Shown: piece after piece, positions 27,262 to 35,589 of the stretch | Layout: every line of letters starts with the position of its first letter | How positions within the stretch are numbered: position 1 is the stretch's first letter | Program-made: the position numbers and the translations under genes | Assembly: GCA_041395725.1 (NCBI GenBank) | Contig: JAWKZW010000001.1 | Span: 496,001 to 560,000 of the forward strand | DNA length: 64,000 nt | Direction of reading: 5' to 3' | DNA from: Gammaproteobacteria bacterium | Lineage (GTDB): Bacteria; Pseudomonadota; Gammaproteobacteria; Pseudomonadales; Pseudohongiellaceae | Notes under the pieces: model-generated | The model's database searches: none | Told to the model about the DNA's origin: nothing | Seen by the model: the letters and a program-made list of their open reading frames with translations, nothing else

Positions 27262-28094
27262 CAAAACCGCGACACTGGCAAGGGTGACAACTGCCCTTCC
27301 CGGCGCAGTATCAATACCGGCAGATCCTGACCCAGTTGGCCCGTTTGGCCAGCGACCTGATTGAGCGCACCCGCGTCGATGTTCAGCGTCATCCTGTGGT
27401 CGCTGACCCACTGCGGATCAATCTTTTTTGCGGCCGCCCAGTCGCGTATGCGGGATTCCTCGCCGATCGACACATCGATCAGGTACAGATCGATGCCGGC
27501 AAATTGGCTGATCTGGCTGACCAGTCGTTCCAACACGGCATCGCAATGGGGGCACTGTGTCCCGGTAAAAAACAGTACCCGGTCATCGGGCTGCCATGTC
27601 AGCTTTTCGGTTACAGCTTGATTCGTTGCGGCTAATGCCACGGCATTGGCATCGATCAACAAACCGTTGGGAAACAGGCGCCGCTGGGCGTCGTCGTAGG
27701 CACGTTGAAACGCCAGGATCCGCTCGGCGTCGTCACGCATCATGACGGCCCACTGTTCAGCGTAGCGACGGCGTTCATCGGCAGTGCGTGCATGAATACC
27801 CAGGGCTTCTATAGGCGACAACGTGGCCGGGCTCACACTACCCCGAACCCCCTGCATCAGGAATTCATAGCGTTGCCACTCGATTATATCCAACCCCCAT
27901 TGCTCTGCACGGGAAGTCTGAGATTCGATCTGTTGTGTAGACGATTGCTCAACCTCCAGTGTGTTCGAAGATTGCGAATTCGGTACCGGCACGTTATCTG
28001 CGTTGACGGGCAACGAGATGCACAACCACAATCCGATAGCCCCGATCCGCGATGCGCGCACGCTGCGCTCAGTAGTCATCGTCATTGACCTCAT
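27261..28094 (-). CDS. ICE protein TIGR03759 (PFL_4693 family), thioredoxin-fold
   Basis: A 277-residue secreted protein with a signal peptide ending PVNA, a helical middle and a C-terminal thioredoxin-like domain with CPHC in FFTGTQCPHCDAVLERL (about residue 183). It belongs to the PFL_4693 family and probably helps disulfide formation in pilus parts, by analogy with TrbB/DsbC-like proteins. The gene overlaps the following 41-codon ORF by one base and the preceding 75-residue gene by 26 bases. Confidence 0.87.
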   Translation of the reverse strand: MRSMTMTTERSVRASRIGAIGLWLCISLPVNADNVPVPNSQSSNTLEVEQSSTQQIESQTSRAEQWGLDIIEWQRYEFLMQGVRGSVSPATLSPIEALGIHARTADERRRYAEQWAVMMRDDAERILAFQRAYDDAQRRLFPNGLLIDANAVALAATNQAVTEKLTWQPDDRVLFFTGTQCPHCDAVLERLVSQISQFAGIDLYLIDVSIGEESRIRDWAAAKKIDPQWVSDHRMTLNIDAGALNQVAGQTGQLGQDLPVLILRREGQLSPLPVSRF

Positions 28095-28296
28095 TATCGA
28101 CCGGCACAGTCAGATCGCGTTGTATGATGGTCTGATAGGTCGGGTCGCAATGGTGAACTGGAGATTGAACCGTGAGGCTTTGTTCAGTTGTCGATTTCAC
28201 AGCGTGGGCGGTTTTTTGCTCTGGATCGATTCGCTCGTTCTTGACGCCGACCAGCAAGGCAGTGACCAAGACAATAACCAGGAAAACCGCTTCCAT
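28069..28296 (-). CDS. Small single-span membrane protein of ICE operon
   Basis: 75 residues with one N-terminal membrane segment (MEAVFLVIVLVTALLVGVKN) and a polar tail. It shares a base with the stop of the PilL gene and overlaps the TIGR03759 gene, so it is embedded in the operon. Small hypothetical proteins of this kind occur at the same site in related ICEs. No family is assigned. Confidence 0.65.
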   Translation of the reverse strand: MEAVFLVIVLVTALLVGVKNERIDPEQKTAHAVKSTTEQSLTVQSPVHHCDPTYQTIIQRDLTVPVDNEVNDDDY

Positions 28297-28790
28297 TAAT
28301 GTGCGCCTCCAGTCGATGGGGGATTCGAACCATTGATACAGCGTTCGAATGCGACGAGACGATGCAAGGGATCCTGAACCAGGTGAAACGCCGGCCCCAC
28401 TAAAAGTCCGATCACTGCTTTGAGCGGCATGGGCTCGAAATAACGATGCGCGCTGGGCAGTGGTAGATCGAGCATGGCGAGGGCTTCTTCCGACAGAACT
28501 GCCTCGTCTGCCAGGCGATAGCCGGAGTCATGCAGTAGCCAGCGCAAAGCCCCACCCACCCTATTGATGTCGCGTGGAATGGTGATCGACCTTGTGACTG
28601 ACAACAGATCCTGTTGTCCGGCCGTAGGTCCGGCAGTGAGGACAGAATAGCGGCCAATCTGGGTCTGCGCGCCGGTCGCCGAAAGGAGTTGCGGATCCGC
28701 CCCAACCGATTGGCTCGCCATGGCTAGACCAGTGCAGCACAATAAGGTCGTCAGGCGTTGTGAGATTGCAGAGTGTTTGGAAGAAGACAT
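28296..28790 (-). CDS. pilL: PilL-type ICE type IV pilus protein, N-terminal form (TIGR03748)
   Basis: A 164-residue secreted protein with a signal peptide (ending SVGA), an IGRYSVLTAGPTAGQQDLLSV segment and a domain with VGGALRWLLHDSGYRLAD and LPSAHRYFEPMPLKAVIGLLVGPAFHLVQDPLHRLVAFE. These features match the PFGI-1 PilL family (TIGR03748), a secretin-like N-domain. It is the first gene of the TraD-side transfer operon, whose promoter should lie in 28791-28907. Confidence 0.87.
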   Translation of the reverse strand: MSSSKHSAISQRLTTLLCCTGLAMASQSVGADPQLLSATGAQTQIGRYSVLTAGPTAGQQDLLSVTRSITIPRDINRVGGALRWLLHDSGYRLADEAVLSEEALAMLDLPLPSAHRYFEPMPLKAVIGLLVGPAFHLVQDPLHRLVAFERCINGSNPPSTGGAH

Positions 28791-28907
28791 GTTTTTTGCT
28801 CTCGATAGTGAGGATTGTCCTCATGATCGCTAACCGGCCCTCACCGGTGAACGATTAATCCGTTCCGCGGGTGTCGGGTTTTCTGTCAATCGCCTCTGCG
28901 CAAGCCA

Positions 28908-29774
28908 CTATCGGCCTAAGTACACAGCACTGATCTGCTCGCGGGCATGGCCGAGTTCGCGACTGATAATGAGTCGTGCCTGGTGATCCTGCTTGCGCTG
29001 CTCGGCGCTGAGACTGTTTGCGACTGGTCCACCTGCGGCAGGACAGGACCAATCGGTTAGTTGTTGATAGCGGGCCTGCGCGTAGGCATGGCGCAGGCCA
29101 TGCAGCTTCGACAGTCCCGCTTGCGTGGTATGGCGCTCGTAGGCTCGCAACTGCTGGATGTAGTTTTTCTGGGAGGGAATCAGGGATCCGTTCCCGGCCA
29201 AACGGTGCGCGCGATCCAGGACGGCTCGTTGCTCTTGGCTGAGGATCGGCACGACACGCGTCTTGCCGCCCTTAGTCCAGGCCGCTTTCAACCGGATATG
29301 ATCACCCTGATCGGCGAAACCGGGCATGAATTTGATCGCTTCCTCCCGTCGTAATCCGAAGGCGCGTTGGAGCTCCAGGCTCATGCGCACGTAGTCGTCC
29401 TGAATACTCGACAGTGCCTGGCGGTCGAGAACGACCGCCTTGGACTCGTTGCTGATAAACTGCCGGTCGGGGATGCCATAGAACTCGTTGGAGCGGGCAA
29501 TGACATTGCGCCGGTCCACTTTCGCCGCCCACCACCGCAGGCAGTTCATGCGGTTCTTGATGGTACCGGCCGCCATGCCCTCACCGATCCAACGCTTTAC
29601 GAGGGCATCCACATGCTTTGGCTTTAACGATCGGGTGGTCATACGACGGAACCCCATCTCCTGCAGCTGATTCGCCATCTGGTTGAGCATCCGCGCACGG
29701 TTCGCTTGCGTGCTGTAACTGCCATCGCGGTTGCGTTTGCACAATTGCTTCAATTGGTAGTTCAGGTCTCTCAT
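28908..29774 (-). CDS. Tyrosine recombinase (integrase-domain, Integrase_1 type)
   Basis: I prefer the ATG at 29774 (MRDLNYQLKQL). The roughly 288-residue product has a SAM-like core-binding domain and a catalytic domain with Arg in FGLRREEAIKF, the HGLRHAYAQ box, ELGHAREQ and a final AVYLGR tyrosine, so the active site appears complete. Such integrase-domain proteins are common near the oriT side of PFGI-1 ICEs and differ from the element's main integrase at 41.2 kb. The role is uncertain: dimer resolution or site-specific shuffling is possible. Confidence 0.85.
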   Translation of the reverse strand: MRDLNYQLKQLCKRNRDGSYSTQANRARMLNQMANQLQEMGFRRMTTRSLKPKHVDALVKRWIGEGMAAGTIKNRMNCLRWWAAKVDRRNVIARSNEFYGIPDRQFISNESKAVVLDRQALSSIQDDYVRMSLELQRAFGLRREEAIKFMPGFADQGDHIRLKAAWTKGGKTRVVPILSQEQRAVLDRAHRLAGNGSLIPSQKNYIQQLRAYERHTTQAGLSKLHGLRHAYAQARYQQLTDWSCPAAGGPVANSLSAEQRKQDHQARLIISRELGHAREQISAVYLGR

Positions 29775-30511
29775 CGTGTACTTTCCAACTTGGTAAGTGT
29801 TTATGACCAACCGCAGGCTCGTAGCCTGACTGGTTCCGCCGAGGCGAAAGGGTCAAGGGACACTACTCCCTGTTCGACCTGATAAGCCTGGTCGCAGGCA
29901 ACCTGGCTGCTCTTCTGTTGAAGATGGTGCCGGGTAAACCAAGGGCTCGAAGAGCCTTCGTTGATGGTGAGTGTTTCACCTCCTTTTTATTGGGCGGAAC
30001 CATCGGTCCGCGTGTTGGAAGAAACCGTCGATGTGACGGCGTGACGAAAGTTGGCTGATTGCCAGCCGGGTTTGAAGTGGCGAAAGCCAGATTGAAGTGA
30101 GGACGACGTCCTACAGTTGAAGAAGCGTTGAAGATGAGCTGCAGCCGAGGCTGTGCGCCGTTGAAGCTCTGGCGGCGCTGTCGTTGTTTTGCCATTTCAG
30201 ATGGCGAGGGCAACTTCCCCCATCCACGTTACCGCCGTGGCCGCGTATGAAGCTCTCTGAGGTGCATGGCCGCCAGTATAGCCAGACTGAATTCGCGCCG
30301 AACGCATCTATTCCAGCAAAAGCCGTTGTCGTTCCGGGCTCCGCCGCCCTCGTCACTACCTTAGCTATCGCTTCGCAGTGACGAGGGCTTCAAGCGCTTC
30401 GACGCCCTCGCCAGGTCTGTGACCTGTCATGGCCGTCGAGCAGACAGGGTTGTTCGAGCTGTGGTTACAGTGGAACCATCGTGTCGCTGACTGCCAGCTG
30501 CCGGATATTTT
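29775..30511. other. Long noncoding GC-rich region with repeats and hairpin (candidate oriT)
   Basis: No supported gene on either strand. It holds several spaced TTGAAG motifs (about 29.92, 30.07, 30.09, 30.12, 30.13 and 30.16 kb), short hairpins (GGGCTCGAAGAGCC near 29.94 kb), and one strong inverted repeat at 30346-30388. Position between transfer and maintenance blocks suggests oriT or a structured RNA, but there is no direct proof. Confidence 0.45.
30346..30388. repeat. Perfect 12-bp inverted repeat, hairpin
   Basis: GCCCTCGTCACT (30346-30357) and AGTGACGAGGGC (30377-30388) are perfect inverse complements around a 19-nt loop. No T-run follows, so it is not a standard terminator. It may be a relaxase or recombinase site. 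Confidence 0.7.
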
Positions 30512-30624
30512 TACCGTACGTGACAACTATGTGCTCAAATACGCCAACAACCTTATATTTATCACGTACGGTAACTATCTATTGTTTCAACGGTCTTTCC
30601 ATGCTATTTTTTACCGTACGCTCA
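30512..30624. promoter_or_regulatory. Three HipB-type operator sites before hipBA
   Basis: TACCGTACGTGA (30512-30523), its inverse TCACGTACGGTA (30562-30573) and TACCGTACGCTCA (30612-30624) share the core ACCGTACG/CGTACGGT, spaced 50 bases apart. The last site lies 15 bases before the hipB start. HipB proteins repress their own operon through several spaced sites, so these are its probable operators. Confidence 0.8.
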
Positions 30625-30639
30625 CTTTTTGGATGAATC

Positions 30640-30924
30640 ATGGCTCACGATCAGGTGCAATACGGTGCAATTCGTTCCGCTGAGGATCTCGGCAAGCTGG
30701 CGCGTGCTCATCGTAAACAGCGAAAGCTGACCCTGGAAACGATCTCGGGACTGGGTAACCTGAGCACCCGCTTTTTATCCGAATTCGAGCGTGGCAAGGA
30801 AACCGCCGAACTGGGCAAAGTCTTGAAAGCACTTCGCACACTGGGGCTGGAGGTAGTGATACAGCCCCGTGTTCAGACTTCCTTCAAGCCGGTGCCCAAG
30901 CCGGAAGGAGACAGTCATGCTTGA
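30640..30924 (+). CDS. hipB: HipB-like antitoxin / XRE repressor
   Basis: A 94-residue protein with a helix-turn-helix (EDLGKLARAHRKQRKLTLETISGLGNLSTRFLSEFERGKE), followed by LGKVLKALRTLGLEVVIQPR, the dimerisation segment of HipB/Y4mF antitoxins. It overlaps hipA by 8 nt (start at 30917). It should neutralise HipA and repress the promoter at the three sites upstream. Confidence 0.88.
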   Translation: MAHDQVQYGAIRSAEDLGKLARAHRKQRKLTLETISGLGNLSTRFLSEFERGKETAELGKVLKALRTLGLEVVIQPRVQTSFKPVPKPEGDSHA

Positions 30925-32170
30925 TCCGGATGGCCTCAATGTCTGGAGCGACCAACGCCTCGTCGGCTATCTGTGGCGCAATACCCAGGGCCTGATGGGC
31001 TTCCGTTACGACGAAAATTGGCTGGCACAGGGCGGCTTTGCAGTTTCCCATACGTTGCCCTTGCAAGAAGGTGATTTTCTGCCTGATGAGAGTCTTGCTC
31101 ATCGCTTTTTCGCGAACCTGCTCCCCGAGGGTGGTGTTCGCGACCAGATTGTTCGCGATCTCAAGATTCCCAATACCGATTTTGATCTGCTACGAACCAT
31201 CGGCGGCGAATGTGCCGGTGCCCTGTCCATTCTGGAGGCAGAACACCAACCCTCTGCGGACTATGAGTACCACAAGGTATCGGATGAGGAACTCGCCAAT
31301 CTTGTGGCCCGCCGTGGTCAGGTCTACACCTGGACCGACAATGAACGCCCCCGACTATCCCTGGCGGGTGCCCAGGATAAGTGCCCTCTCCTCGTGAGAG
31401 ATGGCGCCTATTGGTTACCCAGAAAAGAATCCCCCTCCAGTCATATTCTCAAGTTCGAACTGTCCGATTACCGCCACCTGCCCGCCTATGAGACGTTCAC
31501 GACACTGCTGGCGGGGGCTATCGGTTTGCCGGTGGTCAATATTCAATTGCGATCCATCGCAGACACGCACTATGCCTTGATCGAGCGCTATGACCGGTTT
31601 CTGCTTGAAAATAGCCGGGTTGTGAGACGACATCAGGAGGATTTTTGCCAGGCTCTGGGATTCGGGCATGAGAAAAAATACCAGGAGTATGGCGGTCCCA
31701 CCTTCACCGACTGCTATCGACTGATCCAGGAAATTTCCAGCGATCCCGCCAATGACCTGCAGTATTTACTGCGCTGGCAGATCTTCAATGTGCTGGCGGG
31801 CAACTCGGATGGCCATGCCAAGAACCTGTCGCTCCTTTACAGACCAAATGGTGAGATTCGATTAGCACCTTTCTATGATCTGGTCTGCACCCGCGCCATT
31901 GAACGCATCGATTATCACCTGGCGTTTTCCGTTGGTAGCGAGAGAAACCCGGGGATCGTGACCACAAAACACTGGGGTGAGCTGGCGCAACAGTGCGGAT
32001 TACGGCCGAAATTTCTGCAGGATCTGGTTCAGGATGTGGCGGCTAAGTTGTTAGCGCAATTACAGCCGGTGAAAGCACGTTTTCAAAGCCGGTATGGGGA
32101 GTATCCTGCCCTGCAGCGTATCGAGCAGGTTGTCACCAAACAGTGTCAACGCACACGCAAGGCTGAATGA
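30917..32170 (+). CDS. hipA: HipA-family Ser/Thr kinase toxin
   Basis: I use the ATG at 30917 (MLDPDGLNVWS), 8 nt inside hipB. The 417-residue product has the HipA N-domain, the phosphorylation loop SLAGAQDKCPLLV, the ATP-lysine site SHILKFEL, the catalytic GNSDGHAKNLSLLY and the metal-site YDLVCT. All key positions are present, so it is probably active. HipA kinases cause growth arrest by phosphorylating glutamyl-tRNA synthetase. On an ICE the pair would help stable maintenance. Confidence 0.92.
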   Translation: MLDPDGLNVWSDQRLVGYLWRNTQGLMGFRYDENWLAQGGFAVSHTLPLQEGDFLPDESLAHRFFANLLPEGGVRDQIVRDLKIPNTDFDLLRTIGGECAGALSILEAEHQPSADYEYHKVSDEELANLVARRGQVYTWTDNERPRLSLAGAQDKCPLLVRDGAYWLPRKESPSSHILKFELSDYRHLPAYETFTTLLAGAIGLPVVNIQLRSIADTHYALIERYDRFLLENSRVVRRHQEDFCQALGFGHEKKYQEYGGPTFTDCYRLIQEISSDPANDLQYLLRWQIFNVLAGNSDGHAKNLSLLYRPNGEIRLAPFYDLVCTRAIERIDYHLAFSVGSERNPGIVTTKHWGELAQQCGLRPKFLQDLVQDVAAKLLAQLQPVKARFQSRYGEYPALQRIEQVVTKQCQRTRKAE

Positions 32171-32304
32171 CAGAATCTTGTGTCGGCTATTCAAAGACAC
32201 CCGGCTAGCCGAGATAGGATACCAAAGACAAGGCTGGTGAGAATCGATGAAGTGCCACTTTATCCCAAGTGGCCAGGGCAAGGAGCCGATTTTCGTCGGC
32301 GCTA
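32171..32304. other. Short intergenic region after hipA
   Basis: A 134-base gap between convergent genes. No T-tailed hairpin is clear. Confidence 0.4.
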
Positions 32305-32730
32305 TTAATCTTCATTCGGCAGCAGGATCGTGACGACCGGTTCGCCGGCGTCACCGGGACCGACCATCAGTTGCAAGCTTACCTCCTGCGCTTCGGTGGA
32401 TTGCCCGTCTTTCGGTACGCGAAACAACGAGAATCGCAAACGATCTCCCGGAGTTGTAGCCGCTCGAACGGCGTAACTCGCCATGAACAGTACATCCCAC
32501 AACCGACCAGACTCATCCTGGTAGACCTGAAGGTGGTCATCCCGCTCGGTCCAGGCAACACAATCACACCACGCAGTGTGCGTCAGTGCCACTGGCCACT
32601 TGAAACCGGCTTCTCGCGCCTTAGAGGTGACATCGATCAGCACACCGTCATCAATTGCCTGCGCACGGCTGTAGCTGGCGATCACCGGACCGAAGACGTC
32701 CTCCAACGAATTGTTTTCCGAATCTTTCAT
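32305..32730 (-). CDS. DUF6573 family ICE protein
   Basis: About 141 residues from the ATG at 32730, which has GGGAG upstream; the ATG at 32772 is less likely. The stretches EDVFGPVIASYSRAQAIDDGVLIDV and AGFKWPVALTHTAWCDCV are characteristic of DUF6573, small proteins carried by plasmids and ICEs. The function is unknown. It is followed on its 3' side by hipA in convergent orientation. Confidence 0.82.
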   Translation of the reverse strand: MKDSENNSLEDVFGPVIASYSRAQAIDDGVLIDVTSKAREAGFKWPVALTHTAWCDCVAWTERDDHLQVYQDESGRLWDVLFMASYAVRAATTPGDRLRFSLFRVPKDGQSTEAQEVSLQLMVGPGDAGEPVVTILLPNED

Positions 32731-32779
32731 AAGGGTACTCCCTGGGGAAATGAATAAAAACTCAGGGAGCACCTCCTTC

Positions 32780-32811
32780 CCATTGGGAAGCAGGGACTCC
32801 CCAATGGGTTG
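32780..32811 (-). terminator. Hairpin between RadC-like and DUF6573 genes
   Basis: CCCATTGG and CCAATGGG pair across a short loop between the two minus-strand genes. The T-run is weak, so it may be a processing hairpin or attenuator, not a full terminator. Confidence 0.35.
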
Positions 32812-32820
32812 AGTAAAGAA

Positions 32821-33336
32821 CTACAGTAATCCACGTTCGGCAAACGACACCGACTCACCTACTGTGACTACAAAGTGGTCCAGTACGCGGATGTCAACGA
32901 GTGTCAACGCGTCTTTCAGCCTTCGGGTGATCGCTTCATCCGCATTGCTGGGCTCGGCGACGCCACTCGGGTGATTATGAAAAAACATCACCGCGGCCGC
33001 GTTGAGGCTCAGTGCTTGTTGCACCACCACACGGGGGTACACCGACGCACCATCGATGGTTCCCTGAAACAACTCGGCGACCTCGATGACGCGATGCCGG
33101 TTATCCAGAAACAAACAACCAAAGACCTCTGCTTTGCGTTCAGCCAACAACATCCGCAAATAATCACGAGTGTGGTCGGGGCTTGGCAGTTCGACACCCG
33201 GCTGGTGCAGGTCCTTCAATACCGCGAAGGCCAGCTCCAACAGCGAGCGTTTTTCAGGATCGTTCAACGACGCCACGCGAATCGCCGCAAAACGGTTTTT
33301 AGGATTCACCTTTGACGGTGAGGACTTGGAAGCCAT
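32821..33336 (-). CDS. JAB-domain RadC-like protein
   Basis: A 171-residue protein with the RadC/JAB metal site: GTIDGASVYPRVVVQQAL, then FFHNHPSGVAEPSNADE (H-x-H-P-S-G with Asp downstream) and VDIRVLDHFVV, and the typical end SFAERGLL. It lacks the N-terminal helix-hairpin-helix part of full RadC, as is common for plasmid and ICE versions. The biochemical role of these proteins is still unclear. Confidence 0.88.
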   Translation of the reverse strand: MASKSSPSKVNPKNRFAAIRVASLNDPEKRSLLELAFAVLKDLHQPGVELPSPDHTRDYLRMLLAERKAEVFGCLFLDNRHRVIEVAELFQGTIDGASVYPRVVVQQALSLNAAAVMFFHNHPSGVAEPSNADEAITRRLKDALTLVDIRVLDHFVVTVGESVSFAERGLL

Positions 33337-33440
33337 GGGCGGTTTCCTTGAAGAATCGAGGAAACCCGCCCGGCAAGGGAGAGTTTCCCTCGCTGGGTTG
33401 AAAGAGTGACCGCATCGGTGGATGCGGTCAGAGGTTGCCG

Positions 33441-33869
33441 TCAGGCGACGGCGTCGCGGCTCTCGGACGAAGACGCCGGAAATGGCTGACCTTCGACTTT
33501 GATCCAGTGGAACCGGAGCAACCGGGACTTCAGGCTGATACCTGTCGAACCGGCTCGATCCCCGTTTTTGAAGGTGAATGTCTCGGCTTGCAAATCACTG
33601 AGGTGAAAGCCCACCAACACTTTGAGGTCAGCTTCCACCGCCGGCATCAGCTGGCGCACCAGATCCTTTGCCTCTTCACCGACCACCACACACTCGAAAT
33701 GGGTGTGCTGGACGTTGTCGGCGGGTCCTCGTAGCGCCGCGATGGTGACACTGAGAAAGGGCAAGCCATTCTCGGGTGTGACTTCGCGAACCCGATTGAG
33801 GTAACCGATGCCGTGGATATCAAGATCGAAATACTTCGATTTTTCAGCGGTAGTTTGTCTACTGGTCAT
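33441..33869 (-). CDS. DUF3577 (STY4534-type) ICE replication-associated protein
   Basis: I use the ATG at 33869 (MTSRQTTAEKSKYFDLDIHG), which has a good AAGGAGA. The 142-residue protein contains HGIGYLNRVREVTPENG and FLSVTIAALRGPADNVQHTHFECVVVG, typical of DUF3577/STY4534 ICE proteins. Family members resemble single-strand-binding-like factors, an inference only. It lies between the RadC-like and ParM-like genes. Confidence 0.85.
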   Translation of the reverse strand: MTSRQTTAEKSKYFDLDIHGIGYLNRVREVTPENGLPFLSVTIAALRGPADNVQHTHFECVVVGEEAKDLVRQLMPAVEADLKVLVGFHLSDLQAETFTFKNGDRAGSTGISLKSRLLRFHWIKVEGQPFPASSSESRDAVA

Positions 33870-34065
33870 AACACAGTCTCCTTGAACAGTATAAAAAAAT
33901 GACATGCCGGAGACCGCGATACCCTGGCGGGATCGTGTTCCCGGCAGGATGAGTAAAATCAGGGCAGGCCCTGACATTGGATTGACGGAAAATCCGCGAT
34001 GTCGATTGCACAATCCGCTGACATCTTCTTTGCCACTGAGACCGCAGTGGCCACGTACAAAGTCG

Positions 34066-35154
34066 TTAACCCGCCTTTACCGGGCTGTCGCAAACGAATT
34101 GCAGGTATTTGAGCATTCCCCGCGCATTGGCAAAGGCCGCATGGTCGGCAATGGTTTGGTTGGGAAACCAGTTGGCGATATCGCTGGCCAGGGCGGCACT
34201 ACCGCCACCCACAAACAAAACCCGATCGAGCTCCATGCCGAGGCCGAGTTTGCGGCGGGTTTCGGTATAGAGCCGCTCGACCAGTTCGCGCTTGGCCTCT
34301 TTCACCATCATTGAAACATCGTGATCTTTGCCATGCAGTCGCAATCGATGCGTCTCGACTGCGCGACTGATGCTTTGCTCACCCAGTTCGCCGAGTTCGA
34401 AGCGTTCCTGTATGCCATTGGCCACACTCTGTTTGACGTTCAACATGCCACGATTGAGCGAGCCCGAGGATCCGTGCACGATGCCCTGGTCCTGAACCAC
34501 GACATAATCGGTCGTGCGCCCGCCGATATCGACGATGGCAATAGGCGCGTTGACGCGATCCGCATCCAGGGTCACGCCCTCATCGTTCATGACAATGACA
34601 AAGTCATACCAGGCCGCCAGGGCTTCCGGAATGACTTCGTGAAACGCGATACTTACTTTCTGCATTCGATGCCCTACTTTGTGAGACACCACGGGTTCGA
34701 CGGTTAGTTTCAGACTATTCGTTTTCTCCTGGATCACCTGTCGACGCTGCTCGCCATCGTTCCGGTAAAACGCCGAGACCGGCAGCCCGGTCACCACATG
34801 GACGGATCGACCCGAAAAGCCCGCCTGCTGCAACGCATGCTGAACGATCACGCGGTTCAGTGCCGAACCCGGGTATTCATCGAACTGGGTGGGTTCGCCA
34901 TCAACGGCGCCGACGGAATACACGGTGCCACCTGTTTCGTATTCGAAGATCTTTTGTTCATCGTCATGGATCCAGGTAACACCTGACGATCCCATGCGTG
35001 CCCGGGACGGTACTGCGACGAGGCGTCCGTCCGGTAATGCCACCTTGGTATAGGCGTAACCATCATCCAGGCCCGCCTGCCCGACGTCCATTGCATTGGT
35101 GGGCGGGGTTGGATCATCGGACTTGATAAATTTTTGATCGGTCAGTTCGTTCAT
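34066..35154 (-). CDS. ParM/StbA-like actin-type segregation protein
   Basis: A 362-residue actin-like ATPase: DVGQAGLDDGYAYTKVALPDG is the first phosphate-binding region, AIVDIGGRTTDYVVVQDQGI the second (actin phosphate 2), and VLFVGGGSAALA the adenosine motif. It belongs to the ParM/StbA group that drives plasmid partition. In an ICE it would help keep the circular, replicating form. Its likely adaptor gene lies 35 nt upstream. Confidence 0.9.
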   Translation of the reverse strand: MNELTDQKFIKSDDPTPPTNAMDVGQAGLDDGYAYTKVALPDGRLVAVPSRARMGSSGVTWIHDDEQKIFEYETGGTVYSVGAVDGEPTQFDEYPGSALNRVIVQHALQQAGFSGRSVHVVTGLPVSAFYRNDGEQRRQVIQEKTNSLKLTVEPVVSHKVGHRMQKVSIAFHEVIPEALAAWYDFVIVMNDEGVTLDADRVNAPIAIVDIGGRTTDYVVVQDQGIVHGSSGSLNRGMLNVKQSVANGIQERFELGELGEQSISRAVETHRLRLHGKDHDVSMMVKEAKRELVERLYTETRRKLGLGMELDRVLFVGGGSAALASDIANWFPNQTIADHAAFANARGMLKYLQFVCDSPVKAG

Positions 35155-35188
35155 ATCGTGTGATTCCAGGTTTCAGGATTTTGTGTTT

Positions 35189-35584
35189 TTAGGCACCGAT
35201 CACTCGCTTCAGGTGTGTAAAGGGCTTGGCTGCCTCGGCAATCGGCGCGGGACGCGCGCTATCTTTGTCCTGTGTGCCGCTGTGTGAGTCATTGGTCTGG
35301 CTGGCAATGGTCCCACTTGTCTGCGGACTGGTCTGGTCAGGTGCGCGCTTGCCTTGCATAGGACCGCTCAGATCTGGGGGACGCGTGAGTGAAGCACGCG
35401 TCGACGACGGGGGTTCGGATTTGAGGACCTGGCATTCGCTGCGAAAGGTGGTCAACACCAGCTGCCGCAACCACTCGTTCTGTCGATCTTTGGGTAAGCG
35501 GTGCAGACGCTGGAGCACCATCGCTTCCAGCGGAATACGCGTATCCAGCAAAACGCTAATCTGCTTCAGCGTGTTGGCGGCCAT
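35189..35584 (-). CDS. Putative adaptor for the ParM-like protein (StbB-like)
   Basis: A 131-residue basic protein with an N-terminal helical part (LKQISVLLDTRIPLEAMVLQRLHRLPKDRQNEWLRQLVLTTF) and a long disordered Ser/Pro/Thr tail. Position beside a ParM gene and the small DNA-binding look of the N-terminus suggest a ParR/StbB-type adaptor. The gene order (adaptor before ParM) differs from plasmid R1. The assignment is inferential. Confidence 0.6.
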   Translation of the reverse strand: MAANTLKQISVLLDTRIPLEAMVLQRLHRLPKDRQNEWLRQLVLTTFRSECQVLKSEPPSSTRASLTRPPDLSGPMQGKRAPDQTSPQTSGTIASQTNDSHSGTQDKDSARPAPIAEAAKPFTHLKRVIGA

Positions 35585-35589
35585 GGCGA

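Noticed and set aside
28908..29774. Main integrase of the ICE
   Set aside because: It belongs to the integrase-domain group found inside such ICEs; the xis-int pair at 41.1-42.4 kb is the better candidate.
29910..30170. CRISPR array from repeated TTGAAG words
   Set aside because: The words are only six bases, unevenly spaced, with no longer repeat unit and no cas genes.
29863..30213. Protein-coding frame in the GC-rich region upstream of hipB
   Set aside because: Composition is repeat-driven, no ribosome site or family resemblance; noncoding is more likely.
34321..34707. 128-codon frame antisense to the ParM-like gene
   Set aside because: Shadow frame within an intact actin-like gene.
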